Source of the DNA: Archegozetes longisetosus
Lineage: Eukaryota > Arthropoda > Arachnida > Sarcoptiformes > Trhypochthoniidae
Assembly (NCBI GenBank): GCA_018873245.2
Contig: JAEMBT020000007.1
Location: 1,612,001 to 1,676,000 of the forward strand
Length of the DNA stretch: 64,000 nt
Direction: 5' to 3'
The translations under genes and the position numbers were made by a program. Positions 1-13,427 of the stretch are shown here, piece after piece (within the stretch, counting starts at the first letter, position 1; each line of letters opens with the position of its first letter). The notes below the pieces were generated by a model. It saw only the letters and a list, made by a program, of their open reading frames with translations, ran no database searches and had not been told where the DNA came from.

Positions 1-165
1 TTTAACGTCAATTACTACAAAGATTAAACAGTTTAACTCATACTAAGTTTGTTTCATTTTTTGTGTTTAGATAACTGTGTATTTAAGTGTCAACTTATAA
101 AAACAAAAAATCAATAAACTACATAGAATACTGTAAGGCATTTAAGAAGCGATTACAACAAAATT

Positions 166-3100
166 ATGTTATTGTTCGTGAAAGTAATCTCGAGTTTGCA
201 ATTATTGTCATTACTGCCGCAATTAGTGAATGGTTACGCATTACTAGACATACGACAAGATGAAAAGGCGAAAACATTGCATCGATTGGATTCGCTTAAT
301 ATACTTGCGTACGTGTTCTTATTGATTCTGACAGTTTGTACGATATGGTTGTTTAAACACAAAAGAGTACAGTTTCTTCACGAGACTGGATTAGCTATCT
401 TTTACGGACTTATTGTTGGAGCTATTATGAGATATGTTGGCACTGAATCTGAAATTTCGCATTTAAGGTAAGTATTTTGAGAATGTAAATCTATTATGTG
501 TTATATTATACCAAAAATACTTTCCAAAATATCAAGTTCGTAGACAGAGCACAATATTTGCATTCATAACATCTAATGTTTCACAGCTATCAATCTATTC
601 TCTTTTTCAACTTGTTTTGCACATATACAGTAATTTATTTATTTACTTTTTACGCATAATTTGCTTTAATGATTGTTTGGAGTAACAATCATTGCTTCAC
701 GTAAGAAATATTTTACAGAATCATTTCCGTAAGAATATTACTTTCATTATGATTATGGACACTTTTGAATTGAACTGCAATTATTGAGTCATTTTTTCTT
801 TGCGCAACTTAAGAAATAAATTTTTTTAATTTAAAGGTTTGAGTGTTAACATAGTCCTGAAGCTCCTAACCCGAAGTAGACTCAAAATTGAAATGACAGT
901 AAACTAAAAACTAAAATTTGTTTAATCACTATTTTCGAAATTGTATATATAACTTTTATTCGGTAAAAGAATAGACTTTTGATTCATATTTTCATTGATA
1001 TTGTAGTGTTATACCAGAAACACCTGCAAACCAAACAAATGGTACAATAATCACAAACATACCGCCGGACACCTTATGGATTAAATTGAAGGTTCCGTTA
1101 GCTGACAATAATATCGTCGAACAAAACAATTATAATGCAGTGACGAGTCGTACATATGCTTATGTTTTTGGAGGAGAACTTATCAACAAGGATGATCAAA
1201 CAGCAGATAAGAAGATTTCAGAAAAGGCTACCTTCGATCCTGAAATATTCTTCAACATTATTTTACCGCCAATTATTTTTAATGCTGGATATTCGTTGAA
1301 AAGGAGATTTTTCTTCAGAAACTTAGGTCAGATTTGAGTAATTAAAGCGATCTTTTGTTTTATTTTTTCTAGAATCTGAAGCAATCATTCATATAATCTG
1401 ATCAGGCCGTTAAAACAACTATAAAAAATGTTTATCATCAAAATTAGAAAAGTTAAACAAAAAGTATTGAGGTTGTTTACCTGAAAAATACTAACCTTAG
1501 ACCCTGAGTCTGAACGATAAGCAAATTTAATCTAGTGTACCGTCGTTTTTGCATTGTTTGAGAATATAGTTTTTCCAGTACTTATGTTACAGTTGTGACT
1601 AAGCATCTAATAATTAAAAAAAGCTATTTTGAAAAAATAGCACGTTTGGATTTTGAGTAAAGACTTTAATTGCTCGAATACTTGAAATAACTCATTAGTA
1701 ATAAGTCATTACAATCAGTAAACCACTCTCAAATAATACAATAGTATACTAATAATGTAGTTTAGCCTACGACAAGTTTTTATTATCTCTCATAAGTTTC
1801 CGCTAGCTTATTTACAAGATGTTTGATATGATCTGACTTGAGCAGGCTTCTTCTAAAGTTTTTAGGTATCACTTATTTAGAGTAATTAAGCATACTCCTT
1901 TTCCGAGAGCATAAATCATTGATTAATCAATCAAGATTGAGCATAAATCAAAGCTTACTTATTAAGACAAAATTAATTTGACTTCAAATTGATTTATTAT
2001 TCGTGAAGAACCTGTTGACTGCAGCTTATTATATATAGATTATAAGATACCAATTTCGAACTGACTGTCAATTTTTACTTATTTGCAGGAGCAATTATGA
2101 CTTACGCATTCATCGGAACAACAATTTCGTGTTTTGTCGTCGGACTTGTAATGCAGTCATTGGTTTACTTAATGCCATCAACATTAAGCGAGTTCTCATT
2201 CAATGACTGCCTTTATTTTGGTGCTATAATATCGGCTACGGATCCAGTCACAGTGTTGGCCATATTCAATGACCTACACGTTGACGTAACTCTTTATGCT
2301 CTAGTTTTTGGCGAGTCCATACTAAACGATGCAATAGCTATAGTACTCGCGGGTTCTATTGATTCATTTGCAAAACACTATAATTTCGGATTTTTACTGC
2401 TGTCTGTCGTGCTTTTGGAAACTTCGCGTACATATTTATTTGTTCGTTTATTCAAGGATCGAGTATTGGATGTGCGACTGCATTGTTGACTAAATTTACG
2501 AAAATATGTGATTTTCCGCTATTAGAAACTTCACTATTTGTTCTCATGTCTTATTCAACATTCTTGATGGCAGAAGCGCTTGAATTATCAGGTTATTCAT
2601 ACATTTTGGTCGATTATACGATAAAAACAAATAAAGAACCAAACAAGTTTGAGCAATATAAATTAATTGATCTGAGAACTAGTTCTTAAGTGTGATAGAT
2701 AACCGATACTCCATTTAGAATTATGACCCCTATAATTCCACAGTTATAAGCTGTTTTAGCTAGATGATAGTTCGAAAAGTGTTTTTGCTCTACACCAAGA
2801 AAAAGAGCGCTTACAACGTAATTAGGATGTACATTGCTATCAATTTTAAGTTATGCTCTTAATTTAAGTGAAGAATGGATTTTTCTAATGCAATCATTTT
2901 GAAGTGGCCAAATTCGTTTCCAGCATAGAATCGTATACCTTTTTAATTATTATGAGTATAAATCTGTCTTGGGAGTCAATACTTGAATGAATATTTAATT
3001 GTTCAAGTGATTAGATAGTTTTAAGAAATCTTTAAAATAAGGATGTACATTTTTAGCCTCTATAGCAATGTCAAATATTCATAACGAATTTTGCATTTTA

Positions 3101-6100
3101 ATATTGATACGCTTACAATTTGAACATCCACATCGACAAATTATTTAAAGATTATTAATTGAATTTCTTATTGCAATAATTTATTGATAAATATTTAACT
3201 GGAATAATTTATTTGAATAGGAATCGTGGCCGTACTCTTTTGTGGTATATGTCAAGCGCATTACACGTTCAATAATTTAAGTGATGAATCTAGGAATCGA
3301 ACCAAATCTCTATTCGAATTATGTAATTTTATTGCTGAAAACTTTATTTTCACTTATATCGGTGTCTCGATGTTCACGTTTCCACGACATTTGTGGTCAT
3401 TTTGGTTCATAATAATGGCATTCATAGCAATTGCTGCCGGTCGAGCACTGAATATCTATCCGCTTTCATTCATACTGAATCTAGGTCGACATAACAAAAT
3501 TTCTACTAATTTTCAGCATGTCCTCTTCTTTTCAGGTTTAAGAGGTAATTATTATGTATAAACATTATAAATTAATTATAAGAATTTTGAAAATCGCGAT
3601 GTTTTTTTTGTATGAAAGTTTTTTATTTTTAAAGTGATTTCTTGAAATAGCTTTATAAATTTTTCCTGTTAGCATTCTATCTTCAGTACCAGAGATCTTA
3701 CACTGACAATGGAACGTGCAATACTGATAAGTCAATCTCTATATTGTATTGCGGTAGTCTGTAAAAAATGTTAGGCGAATAAGTAATACATTTATTCTAT
3801 AATTTCATTGAAATGACCATTCCAGAGCAATTTAATTAATTAATTAAAATTAGAGATAATTCATATCAGAATAAGCATCATTGTTTATAATGTTCCTTTC
3901 GTTGGCGCAGTGCAGTAGTTCAAGAGTCTTATACTTGAGGTCTTGGTTTCGAATCTAAGGGTTAACTATTTTTTATTCATTTTTTATAATCGAGTGAAAA
4001 GTTTTATGCATTTTTCCACAGCTCCAAAATTTTGAATTTAAATATATTTTTATGAAATTCTAGTAGATATTTCGATATTAATTCTTAGGTTGTAGCTATT
4101 TAAGATATAGTTTTTATACTACCCAATCGAAGTTCATTTTTAGAAACTAAAAGTGCATAAAATTTCCGCTCGATCACAAAAAATGAATAAAAAAGATAAT
4201 TAACTCTTGGATTCGAAACCAGGACCTCAAGTGTAAGAGTCCTGAACTAGTGCACGAAAGGAACGTTTTAAACAATGATGCTTATTCTGATATGAATTAT
4301 CCTTAATTTTAATTAATTGAATAGCTCTGGAATGGTCATTTAAATGTAATTATAGAATAAATGTATTGCTTATTCGCCTAACATTTTTTAGAGACTATCG
4401 GAATATAGAGATTGACTTATTAATATCGCACGTTCCATTGTCAGTGTTTTGAGGTGAAAATATTTTCTATAATGAAGTTGGACTTCTTGTAACGCTCAGT
4501 TGGTTCGAGAGATCTCATTTTATATGTGATAATAATTACTTGGCGTAGCGATTATACTCTTCAATATATTTCTAGTACTAAATATGTATTGAAACTAACA
4601 ACTATTTTTTATGCTTTATGAAGATAGATTTATTGTTTGACAAAATCTCTATAATAGAACCACTATTTGTCTGTCCATCAAGTTTATTATTGAAGGTTCA
4701 CTCATTTTCAAAGACTAATGAAAGATTAATAGTTGGAACCAGTATGACCAGTGGACTCGAGTTAGGTTATTTTAGTTACTGAAAAATGACCACTGGCTAC
4801 TTCAATAAACTTGATAGTGTTTTAATCTTAAAGATCACTTTTGAAATGAAAACAAGTATCATATCTCATGAAAGGAATGTAATATAAACCATCGATAACA
4901 AGTGTTTCAACTAGTCTGATATTTCTACTGAGTTGATTCAAAGCAAATTTTCCCAACAATAATAATAATTGAACTTGGGAACAATGATACTAAATATGAA
5001 AAAAATTTCTTAGAGACTAGTAAAAATCGTATATTGATTTTGGGTCTAGTTTTTTAAATGACGCGTCAAATTAACTTAAGAGTTTTCACTATTTATGATT
5101 CCATGTTTGCAAGATCTAGAGCTATATTTTATTCAAAAATGATAAATTTCGATTATTTCTTCAAATGATCTAATTTTAGGTGCGATGGCATTCGCATTAG
5201 CCATTCGTAATACACTTACAGAGCCGAGACGTCTTATGTTGACGAGTACCTCATTGATATCTATAGTAACAGTTATTGTATGCGGAGGTTGTACTTCACC
5301 ACTACTGCAACAGCTCAGAGTTCCTGTTGGTGTCGAAGAAGCTGAACATGAAATGCTTCAGTTTAGTGGTGTTCGGCGGTCAGGCTCGGCAGCAACGCCT
5401 ACAGATCTACGATCGCCGAGTATTACAAACGAAGTTCCAACGAGAAGTGCTTATGAAAAGGCATGGCTTGTGAGAAAGTGGTATAACTTTGATGTTAGAT
5501 TCATGAAACCACTGCTGACACATTCCAAGCCATCGTTGATGGATACTTTACCAGATTGCTGTTTACCATTAGCACGACTACTAACTACTACACAACAGAT
5601 GAATGCAGATGAATATCATCGAAGAGTGAGTTAAACTAGATTATTCTTCAGTTTATAATTCGATTAATCTCTCATTCCGATCAATTTTAAAACTATTTAC
5701 AAAGCTTCGAAAGAGGGAGCAAGCTTTAGATAAAAGACTTGATAAGTACCTTATTTCTAGCTAATTCTCAAACGATACAAAAATATGTGGCCAGCAATGA
5801 TGCTCCAACTCTTAATCATATTTTAGCTACCACTTTATAGTTGAGAAAAATATTTTCTTAAAAAGTCAGTGCAGGTGAGCACCAAATTTGAATAGATTGA
5901 GATCTGCCAATGTATATGTGGAGTGTACGTGATAAAAGGTTGTCATCACAATTGGTTTCTTTGAATATAATAAGCTTGATGAGATCATACGATTCTTCAA
6001 AGTGTTTATAGGCGTTCAATAAGTTTTGAAAATTCTGTTTTACAATTACTCAAATAGCAATCAAATTAAAATTTCACTCTACTTGACTTAATTTGTGAAC

Positions 6101-6686
6101 TGAAGTCTACGAAAAATGTTGATGTGGCTTCGCACAAGCAATAAGAAATTTACTTTTTTCATTAGTAACATCAATTAAATAAATGATAACTTGTGCTATG
6201 ATAAGTATTAAGTACTATGAATTAAACAAATACCTAAGTCTAACAGACGGCTTAAAAACGACTTAGGATGCTGAAACACCTCTGTTTAGAATTGAAGATC
6301 TGATTTTTATTCTAATTCACTTGAAACTTATTTAACGAGAAATGTAATTTTTCGAATTATTGTAGGCTGATGATGACAGCGACGACGATCTAGTACTGCA
6401 TCAGAATCAACAAGAGTCTAATTTTAGTCGAACAAATTCTACTGAATATCAGTCAACTGACTATAACGGAACCGGTTATATAACAAATTCAGTCACTCGT
6501 CCGACAACTCTTCAGCCTATCATTAGTCAAACAAATCCTACAATGAATAACAATATCAATAAATCAACAAATAGCACAGCAAAAGATGCGAAAAGCACAT
6601 CAACTGATGAACAAATGGTTCGTACTGTACCACTTCCGTTCAAAAATCATCTGTCATCGCATGTCGATTCAAATAATTTCATTTAA
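166..6686 (+). CDS. Endosomal-type Na+/H+ exchanger (SLC9A6/7/9-like), six exons, one frameshift
   Basis: Cation/proton antiporter that adjusts the pH of endosomal and Golgi compartments. Inferred exons: 166-467, 1007-1326, 2089-2591, 3221-3544, 5180-5625 and 6366-6686, all with GT-AG introns in matching phase. The sequence shows an N-terminal hydrophobic segment, the [18 protein letters not shown] stretch, the [12 protein letters not shown] transport motif, [24 protein letters not shown], the [11 protein letters not shown] helix and [14 protein letters not shown]. These match NHE6/7/9 closely. The C-terminal tail has DDDSDDDL like the mammalian proteins, then a Ser/Thr/Asn-rich end. Exon lengths sum to 2216 nt, one short of a multiple of three. 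The shift lies at the T run 2391-2395, after which the family sequence resumes in another frame. Allowing for that base the protein is about 738 residues, near family length. The lesion is either a sequencing or assembly error or a true mutation. The start is the first Met before the hydrophobic segment. An AATAAA lies at 6730. Confidence 0.9.
468..1006. other. Intron 1 of the exchanger gene
   Basis: AT-rich intron with GTAAGT donor and TTGTAG acceptor. I see no gene or recognisable repeat in it. Confidence 0.8.
1327..2088. other. Intron 2 of the exchanger gene
   Basis: AT-rich, ends in ATTTGCAG. No coding sequence or repeat family recognised. Confidence 0.75.
2592..3220. other. Intron 3 of the exchanger gene
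   Basis: AT-rich intron between the glycine codon of the ELSG segment and the GIVAVLF segment. Nothing else recognised. Confidence 0.75.
3701..4446. repeat. Fold-back element with tRNA-like sequence in both arms (intron 4 of the exchanger)
   Basis: Two arms of about 300 bp (roughly 3701-4015 and 4148-4446) are diverged inverted copies of each other. They begin and end with CACTGACAATGGAACGTGC and its complement. Within each arm is a segment resembling a tRNA gene head. In the left arm there is an A-box-like TGGCGCAGTGC at 3903 and a B-box-like GGTTTCGAATC at 3945. In the right arm the same segment lies on the minus strand at about 4200-4256. This looks like a tRNA-derived SINE caught in an inverted duplication, or a MITE that absorbed one. 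It is not a functional tRNA gene, since no acceptor stem pairs cleanly. It lies inside intron 4 (3545-5179); the rest of that intron shows nothing recognisable. Confidence 0.65.
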
Positions 6687-8520
6687 TTGAACCCTAATTT
6701 TGTTTTCGCTTAAAAATTTAGAGAATCAGAATAAATATTTATTAGATTTTTTTAATTTACTATTATTTATGTAGATTTATCTTGAAATTTATTTTGATTG
6801 TAATATTTGAACTTAATTACTATTTGTTGAATTTTTTGTTGATAAGCAAATGAGGAGACTCAGTGTTCGGACTGTAACTCATACGAATTCAATCCTATGA
6901 TAGTACATTTTTTCGTTCTTATATAATTTCTGTGATTTGTATTTATAATTTTTCAAGTAAAGTTCCTTTAATTTATTTATATTGTTTGTCTTTATTTAAT
7001 GTTTTAATGTTTTTCCTTAGTTTGAATACTTTTTGTTCACTATTTGGTAAATGTGTTGATTCTTCAAAGTCTTGCTCAACAAATTTAATAAGTTCATTTT
7101 TTTTATTTTAATTACTTCCAGCACTGAATAATTCTCAAGAGAATCCATGAAAAAATAAAAAAGAAATGTCTTTTCATTTACGATTTTGATTAGAAATGTG
7201 TTTTGTGTTGAGAGAAATGCATTATAAACCTATGAGTTTACAGTGCGTATGAAGGACAAATATTTTATACAAAATTTGATGACGGTAAACAAGCATTTTG
7301 AATCAAAACCGTAGATGAAAAGAGAAAAGATTTCCTCTTATCTAATATCGCGTTAATCTATCCCGTTTAGATTTTCAGATGTGCGAATATTCACTTTAAA
7401 ACCTATTCAGAACTCGTATTATGAAAATATTGCAGTCGTTAACGTAAACAAATTAGCAAATACATCCCAAAGTTAAAACAATTTCTCGTAAAAATGTCGA
7501 GCTTCAAACAAATATAATCTATCTAGTTCTAGCAAAATATTCCAATAAGAGAAGAAAACTTTTATTCAGTTCAATAATAATATATGAATAAATTTCTAGA
7601 ATCATTTTGTAAGCATTGAGAACGTTAGTCTAATTGTGTAGGATACATGAAAGATCTTTTAATAATGAACATTCTGCAGTGCGATCATTTTAAGAGTTCT
7701 CACCTAAAATGTAATGATAGCTGTTTTACTATGAGAGATAAACACTTTGGGTTTATAAATATACATAACTGATTTATTCACAAATAAAAATGATTCATTC
7801 AAATCTGAATTTATTACTCAGGGATTAACTAAATGAAATGAAAATCGCACATACATTTCTTATGCATTACAAACTCAAATGTTTATCTCTTATACATTGA
7901 TATAAGTAATAGTAGTATTACTTAAGTAAAAGTAGTAAATAAGTTATAACTACGTTTTAGGTGCGAACTCAGAATGATCGCCCTATATTTCGACGAACAT
8001 TATCAAAGAAAAATGACTTATAATTAGTTTTATCTTATTAAGTATGATTTGCGTAATAGAAATTTGATACAATAATTTTGATATATTTTTTAGGTGAATC
8101 GACTCTCGGATCAAGACATAGGACTTGCACTGAATCCAAATAATCTGATGTCTCTTTCAGTTAAATTACCTAAAAGTAGAGGTAATAAATTTGAATAAAG
8201 CGAAAGTATATTATGACTGAATTTTTCGCTTATTACAGTGAACAATAAATAATGTTATCTGTGGAAAACTTTCTGTTGCACAATATCAGCATTAAATTTA
8301 AAAGTTTATGAAGATATTTAAAATGCTTATACTGAAGAAATATTATTCCTACTTTATGTATAATATTTGAAATAAAATCTTTAAAAGTTGAATAGAAATA
8401 AATTTTATTTGGATGGTCTTCATTTTTGCCTATCTCTAAATACTTAACAGATTTAGAACGCTTAAAATGAGTCCATTAAATTTGATTTATTTATATAAGT
8501 ACAATTGAACGGATTAAATA
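6687..8520. other. Intergenic region after the exchanger
   Basis: AT-rich 3' flank of the exchanger with a polyadenylation signal at 6730. Apart from the doubtful exon at 8094 I see no gene, RNA or repeat here. Confidence 0.5.
8094..8198 (+). other. Possible alternative last exon of the exchanger
   Basis: A good acceptor (TTTTTTAG) is followed by 34 open codons and a TAA. The translation contains LSDQDIGLALNPNNLMSLSV and ends in a basic stretch. Its register loosely resembles the extreme C-terminus of mammalian NHE6 (an acidic-hydrophobic ELAFGD-like segment). No donor joining it to exon 6 is evident, because exon 6 ends in its own stop. It could equally be chance. Confidence 0.2.
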
Positions 8521-9098
8521 AAAGTATTTATTTCATTCTGTCAATTGGAAAACCAGTTCAATTTTGTCAATCAAATAAATTCAAATCTTTATTATAACTC
8601 AAGATTTAAACGTCAAAAGAGAGTTGTACTGAGATTATTGAGCATAACTTAGAAAATATTTGATTCACAAAAAACTGAGATTATATGCCAATTGACAATT
8701 TGAATTTGATTTTTTATTTAATCAAATTTCAAGTCATTTAAAGAAAATATCTTATAGAATGATTAGTATCTTAATTTAGTCTGTTTCTGATTTCAACTGC
8801 TCTGAAATCGACATCAATTATACACAAAACTTATTAACTTTAATTGAAAAGTTAGTTTTCAGTCAAACAATATCAATAACCAGAACAAGTTTAAGAACGG
8901 TGTTCAATTAGTTAATAAGCTGATATTTCGAAAAAACAGAGTGAATATGAATTTGTATGTAGTCTAAATCTGAACGTAACACGTTTTGGATTGATGATTA
9001 AATAACAATATGTGCAATGTTATAATTATTTATCCAATTGTTCAAGTTTATTCAAGAAAATCAGTTGACTTTTGTAACATCTCTTTAATGAATATTTT

Positions 9099-10870
9099 CT
9101 ACGACGATTTATAGTTTGGAAATGTTCCCCAAATATCAGTGATCATTGCTTTACTACTAGAGGATCCTGAATAATCCAAAGTATTTGCATTCCACATACC
9201 GATTCCTCTCAAATTCTTATAAGTTGCAAAACTTATTTTCAAAGACAAACTTTCGGAGTTATCGAACCATATTTGACGAGTAATATTATTAGGATCCTAA
9301 ATATATGAAAGTCTCATATGGTTTATCAGATATTATTAGATTACAATTTTAGGCATACAGTGAAATAAGCGAATGGGGTCTGAGAATGGTGGTCCCAATA
9401 AGATCCATACTTTGCAACAATATCTGATATTTGATTATAAGGCAATTGACGTCCTGCTGCATCACTACAATTAGCTCCACGAAATGGGACTTTTACAATG
9501 TAACACTCTTGTTCAGGACCTGTAGACGTACAGTTGTAGTCATATCCATACCACGGAAGTCCGAGAACTAATTTATTTGGATCAATACCCGAATTGAGAT
9601 ATGCCATTATTCCACCGCATGTATCAAATAATCCTGAATTTGATCTAGCACTGCATTCAACATCAAATATTTGACTTTGTTCGTCGTAAGCCATTATGAA
9701 TAAAAAATCTGTTACTTTAGCTAATTCTGTGAAGTTGTAGTTTCGACCATCAACACCTTTACCTTTTATAAAAAATAAAAATAACATTATTGTAAAACTG
9801 AAATTGGATTTTACATTTGAATCAAAAATAATTTGATCATCACAAATTTGCAATCGTGTACATTGTTTTTAATACTGAGATTATTTTTGATCCCTCTCAT
9901 TGTGGTTACAGATTGAGATTTATATATCGATTAAAAAAGAAATGCTTATGAAATTATTCATTCATTATAAATCTCAAAACCAAAAGCTCTAGATTATTAT
10001 TTTAGATGAGTTTCAACAGAATTAAATTTGAAGATAAATCAAAATTTATAGAAAAATCATTTTGATAATTTTCAAAGATTTTCACCTTGAGAGTTATAAG
10101 GACTCCATGGAACATCAAAAGTGACTTGTGATCCAGGTATAGCACTATGAAAACTACTGGATACTCGTGCAGTGAACGCAGACAATGCCTCCACTAAATT
10201 GCTATTGGCGTCAATATCATATTCAATATCGATATTGATACCATCGAGGAAGCGATCCTTTGCGAACTGTATTTGATTGTCAATCCATTGACTTATTCTG
10301 GTATTGTTTGTCAAATCAGATTTTGGATAATCGGCTAAATAGACAATAAAATGGAAACTCAGTTTTCTCGGAGGTCATGTTCATATTTTTTCACATATTT
10401 CAATACCCAGTGTTACAACACGAACATTATTTTGGTGCGCGAAACACATCAACTCTGGATCGTAAAAATTGACTAAAGCTATTGTTGTCAGTTTAGACCA
10501 ATCAAACAGCGACCAAACACTACGATTGGATTGCAATACAAACGCGTAAATCTTTAAGAAACCGAAAAACTGATCTTGAGATGATCGAAAACTTCTTAAA
10601 TAAACTTTATTTTCTGAATTCTCATTCAAAATCCAGATTAATATCAATAAGAATGAAATGATTACTGTCTCAACTGTTTTAAACTATCAAAACACACTAA
10701 ATTCTGTAAACTTTTGTACTTTTAGAAATTCAACGATGTGTTACCTCATTTCCAGATCGATTGACTGTTTTACAAAGCGATACGTCTTCACATGGACACA
10801 AAGATGATTCACTTAATCTTATTGTCAAATAACAACTAATCAACACAACAAAAATAAACTTTGATGGCAT
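9099..10870 (-). CDS. Di-N-acetylchitobiase copy 1 (GH18), five exons, intact
   Basis: Lysosomal glycosidase that removes the reducing-end GlcNAc from the chitobiose core of N-glycans. Exons (minus strand, 5' to 3'): 10870-10745, 10551-10407, 10334-10086, 9762-9359 and 9296-9099, totalling 1122 nt or 373 residues, close to mammalian CTBS. A signal peptide (start MPSKFIFVVLISCYL) is followed by the CPCEDVSLC cysteine cluster, the catalytic GH18 motif DGINIDIE (last E is the acid), QVTFDVPWSP, FLFIMAYDEQSQI, GLPWYGYDY, KVPFRGANCSDAAGRQ and the C-terminal RGIGMWNANTLDYSG. The start is the Met before the signal peptide. It stands head-to-head with copy 2 across a palindrome, their 5' ends about 780 bp apart, so the two may share a divergent promoter. 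It ends in NYKSS, like copies 2 and 4. Confidence 0.93.
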
Positions 10871-11652
10871 TTTCAATTTTCAAGTAAAATTATATTTTTT
10901 ATTTGAAAATGTTCTCAGTTTAGTATTAATTAGTTTTAGGTTTCCAAAATATTATTTAAAAATGTCTAACTTTTGTTTTCTTTTGTAATTCTATTCATTG
11001 ATAAGTGTTCATAAGGGGCTTTTGATAAGATATAAGCAAAAAACCTTTGAGTACTTGTAGATAAAATATCTTAAAAGATTAGTAAGTAAATAATCTGCTC
11101 GCTAGATATTGTCTTTTCAAAAATTAAATTGTCTCAAAGTTTAGCACTAGATTTAAAGGTAGTGAACTCATAACTCATGTAATACTGGACTGAGACCCAA
11201 AAGCATTGAACAATTACTGAACGAATTGAACGAAGCATTGAACGAATAATCGAAATTTATTCAATATCATATAGTCATCAACCAAGTTGTATTTCACCTA
11301 GAGCAGTGTTTGTTCAATGCTTTTGGGTCTCAGTCCAGTATTACATGAGTTATGAGTTCACTACCTTTAAATCTAGTGCTAAACTTTGAGACAATTTAAT
11401 TTTTGAAAAGACAATATCTAGCGAGCAGATTATTTACTTACTAATCTTTTAAGATATTTTATCTACAAGTACTCAAAGGTTTTTTGCTTATATCTTATCA
11501 AAAGCCCCTTATGAACACTTATCAATGAATAGAACTACAAAAGAAAACAAAAATTAGACATTTTTAAATAATATTTTGGAGACCTAAAACTAATTAATAC
11601 TAAACTGAGAACATTTTCAAATAAAAAATATAATTTTACTTGAAAATTGAAA

Positions 11653-13427
11653 ATGCCATCAAAGTTTATTTTTGTTGTGTTGATTAGTTGTTATTTGACA
11701 ATAAGATTAAGTGAATCATCTTTGTGTCCATGTGAAGACGTATCGCTTTGTAAAACAGTCAATCGATCTGGAAATGAGGTAACACATCGTTGAATTTCTA
11801 AAAGTACAAAAGTTTACAGAATTTAGTGTGTTTTGATAGTTTAAAACAGTTGAGACAGTAATCATTTCATTCTTATTGATATTAATCTGGATTTTGAATG
11901 AGAATTCAGAAAATAAAGTTTATTTAAGAAGTTTTCGATCATCTCAAGATCAGTTTTTTCGGTTTCTTAAAGATTTACGCGTTTGTATTGCAATCCAATC
12001 GTAGTGTTTGGTCGCTGTTTGATTGGTCTAAACTGACAACAATAGCTTTAGTCAATTTTTACGATCCAGAGTTGATGTGTTTCGCGCACCAAAATAATGT
12101 TCGTGTTGTAACACTGGGTATTGAAATATGTGAAAAAATATGAACATGACCTCCGAGAAAACTGAGTTTCCATTTTATTGTCTATTTAGCCGATTATCCA
12201 AAATCTGATTTGACAAACAATACCAGAATAAGTCAATGGATTGACAATCAAATACAGTTCGCAAAGGATCGCTTCCTCGATGGTATCAATATCGATATTG
12301 AATATGATATTGACGCCAATAGCAATTTAGTGGAGGCATTGTCTGCGTTCACTGCACGAGTATCCAGTAGTTTTCATAGTGCTATACCTGGATCACAAGT
12401 CACTTTTGATGTTCCATGGAGTCCTTATAACTCTCAAGGTGAAAATCTTTGAAAATTATCAAAATGATTTTTCTATAAATTTTGATTTATCTTCAAATTT
12501 AATTCTGTTGAAACTCATCTAAAATAATAATCTAGAGCTTTTGGTTTTGAGATTTATAATGAATGAATAATTTCATAAGCATTTCTTTTTTTAATCGATA
12601 TATAAATCTCAATCTGTAACCACAATGAGAGGGATCAAAAATAATCTCAGTATTAAAAACAATGTACACGATTGCAAATTTGTGATGATCAAATTATTTT
12701 TGATTCAAATGTAAAATCCAATTTCAGTTTTACAATAATGTTATTTTTATTTTTTATAAAAGGTAAAGGTGTTGATGGTCGAAACTACAACTTCACAGAA
12801 TTAGCTAAAGTAACAGATTTTTTTATTCATAATGGCTTACGACGAACAAAGTCAAATATTTGATGTTGAATGCAGTGCTAGATCAAATTCAGGATTATTT
12901 GATACATGCGGTGGAATAATGGCATATCTCAATTCGGGTATTGATCCAAATAAATTAGTTCTCGGACTTCCGTGGTATGGATATGACTACAACTGTACGT
13001 CTACAGGTCCTGAACAAGAGTGTTACATTGTAAAAGTCCCATTTCGTGGAGCTAATTGTAGTGATGCAGCAGGACGTCAATTGCCTTATAATCAAATATC
13101 AGATATTGTTGCAAAGTATGGATCTTATTGGGACCACCATTCTCAGACCCCATTCGCTTATTTCACTGTATGCCTAAAATTGTAATCTAATAATATCTGA
13201 TAAACCATATGAGACTTTCATATATTTAGGATCCTAATAATATTACTCGTCAAATATGGTTCGATAACTCCGAAAGTTTGTCTTTGAAAATAAGTTTTGC
13301 AACTTATAAGAATTTGAGAGGAATCGGTATGTGGAATGCAAATACTTTGGATTATTCAGGATCCTCTAGTAGTAAAGCAATGATCACTGATATTTGGGGA
13401 ACATTTCCAAACTATAAATCGTCGTAG
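11653..13427 (+). pseudogene. Di-N-acetylchitobiase copy 2, five exons, one frameshift
   Basis: Mirror image of copy 1. Exons: 11653-11778, 11973-12117, 12190-12438, 12763-13167 and 13230-13427, totalling 1123 nt. That is one base more than the intact copies. The extra base is in the T run 12818-12824 (seven T, six in the other four copies), just before the FIMAYDEQ segment, so the reading frame breaks in the middle of the GH18 barrel. Everything else matches copy 1, including DGINIDIE and all splice sites. Because the lesion is one base in a homopolymer it may be an assembly error and the gene may be functional. A second T-run difference (11954-11959) falls in intron 1 and has no coding effect. 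Confidence 0.88.

Noticed and set aside
3903..3960. Functional tRNA gene
   Set aside because: A-box- and B-box-like motifs are present but the stems do not pair convincingly and the sequence belongs to a fold-back repeat.
5276..5473. Overlapping open frame in the exchanger exon 5
   Set aside because: Out-of-frame shadow of the exchanger coding sequence.
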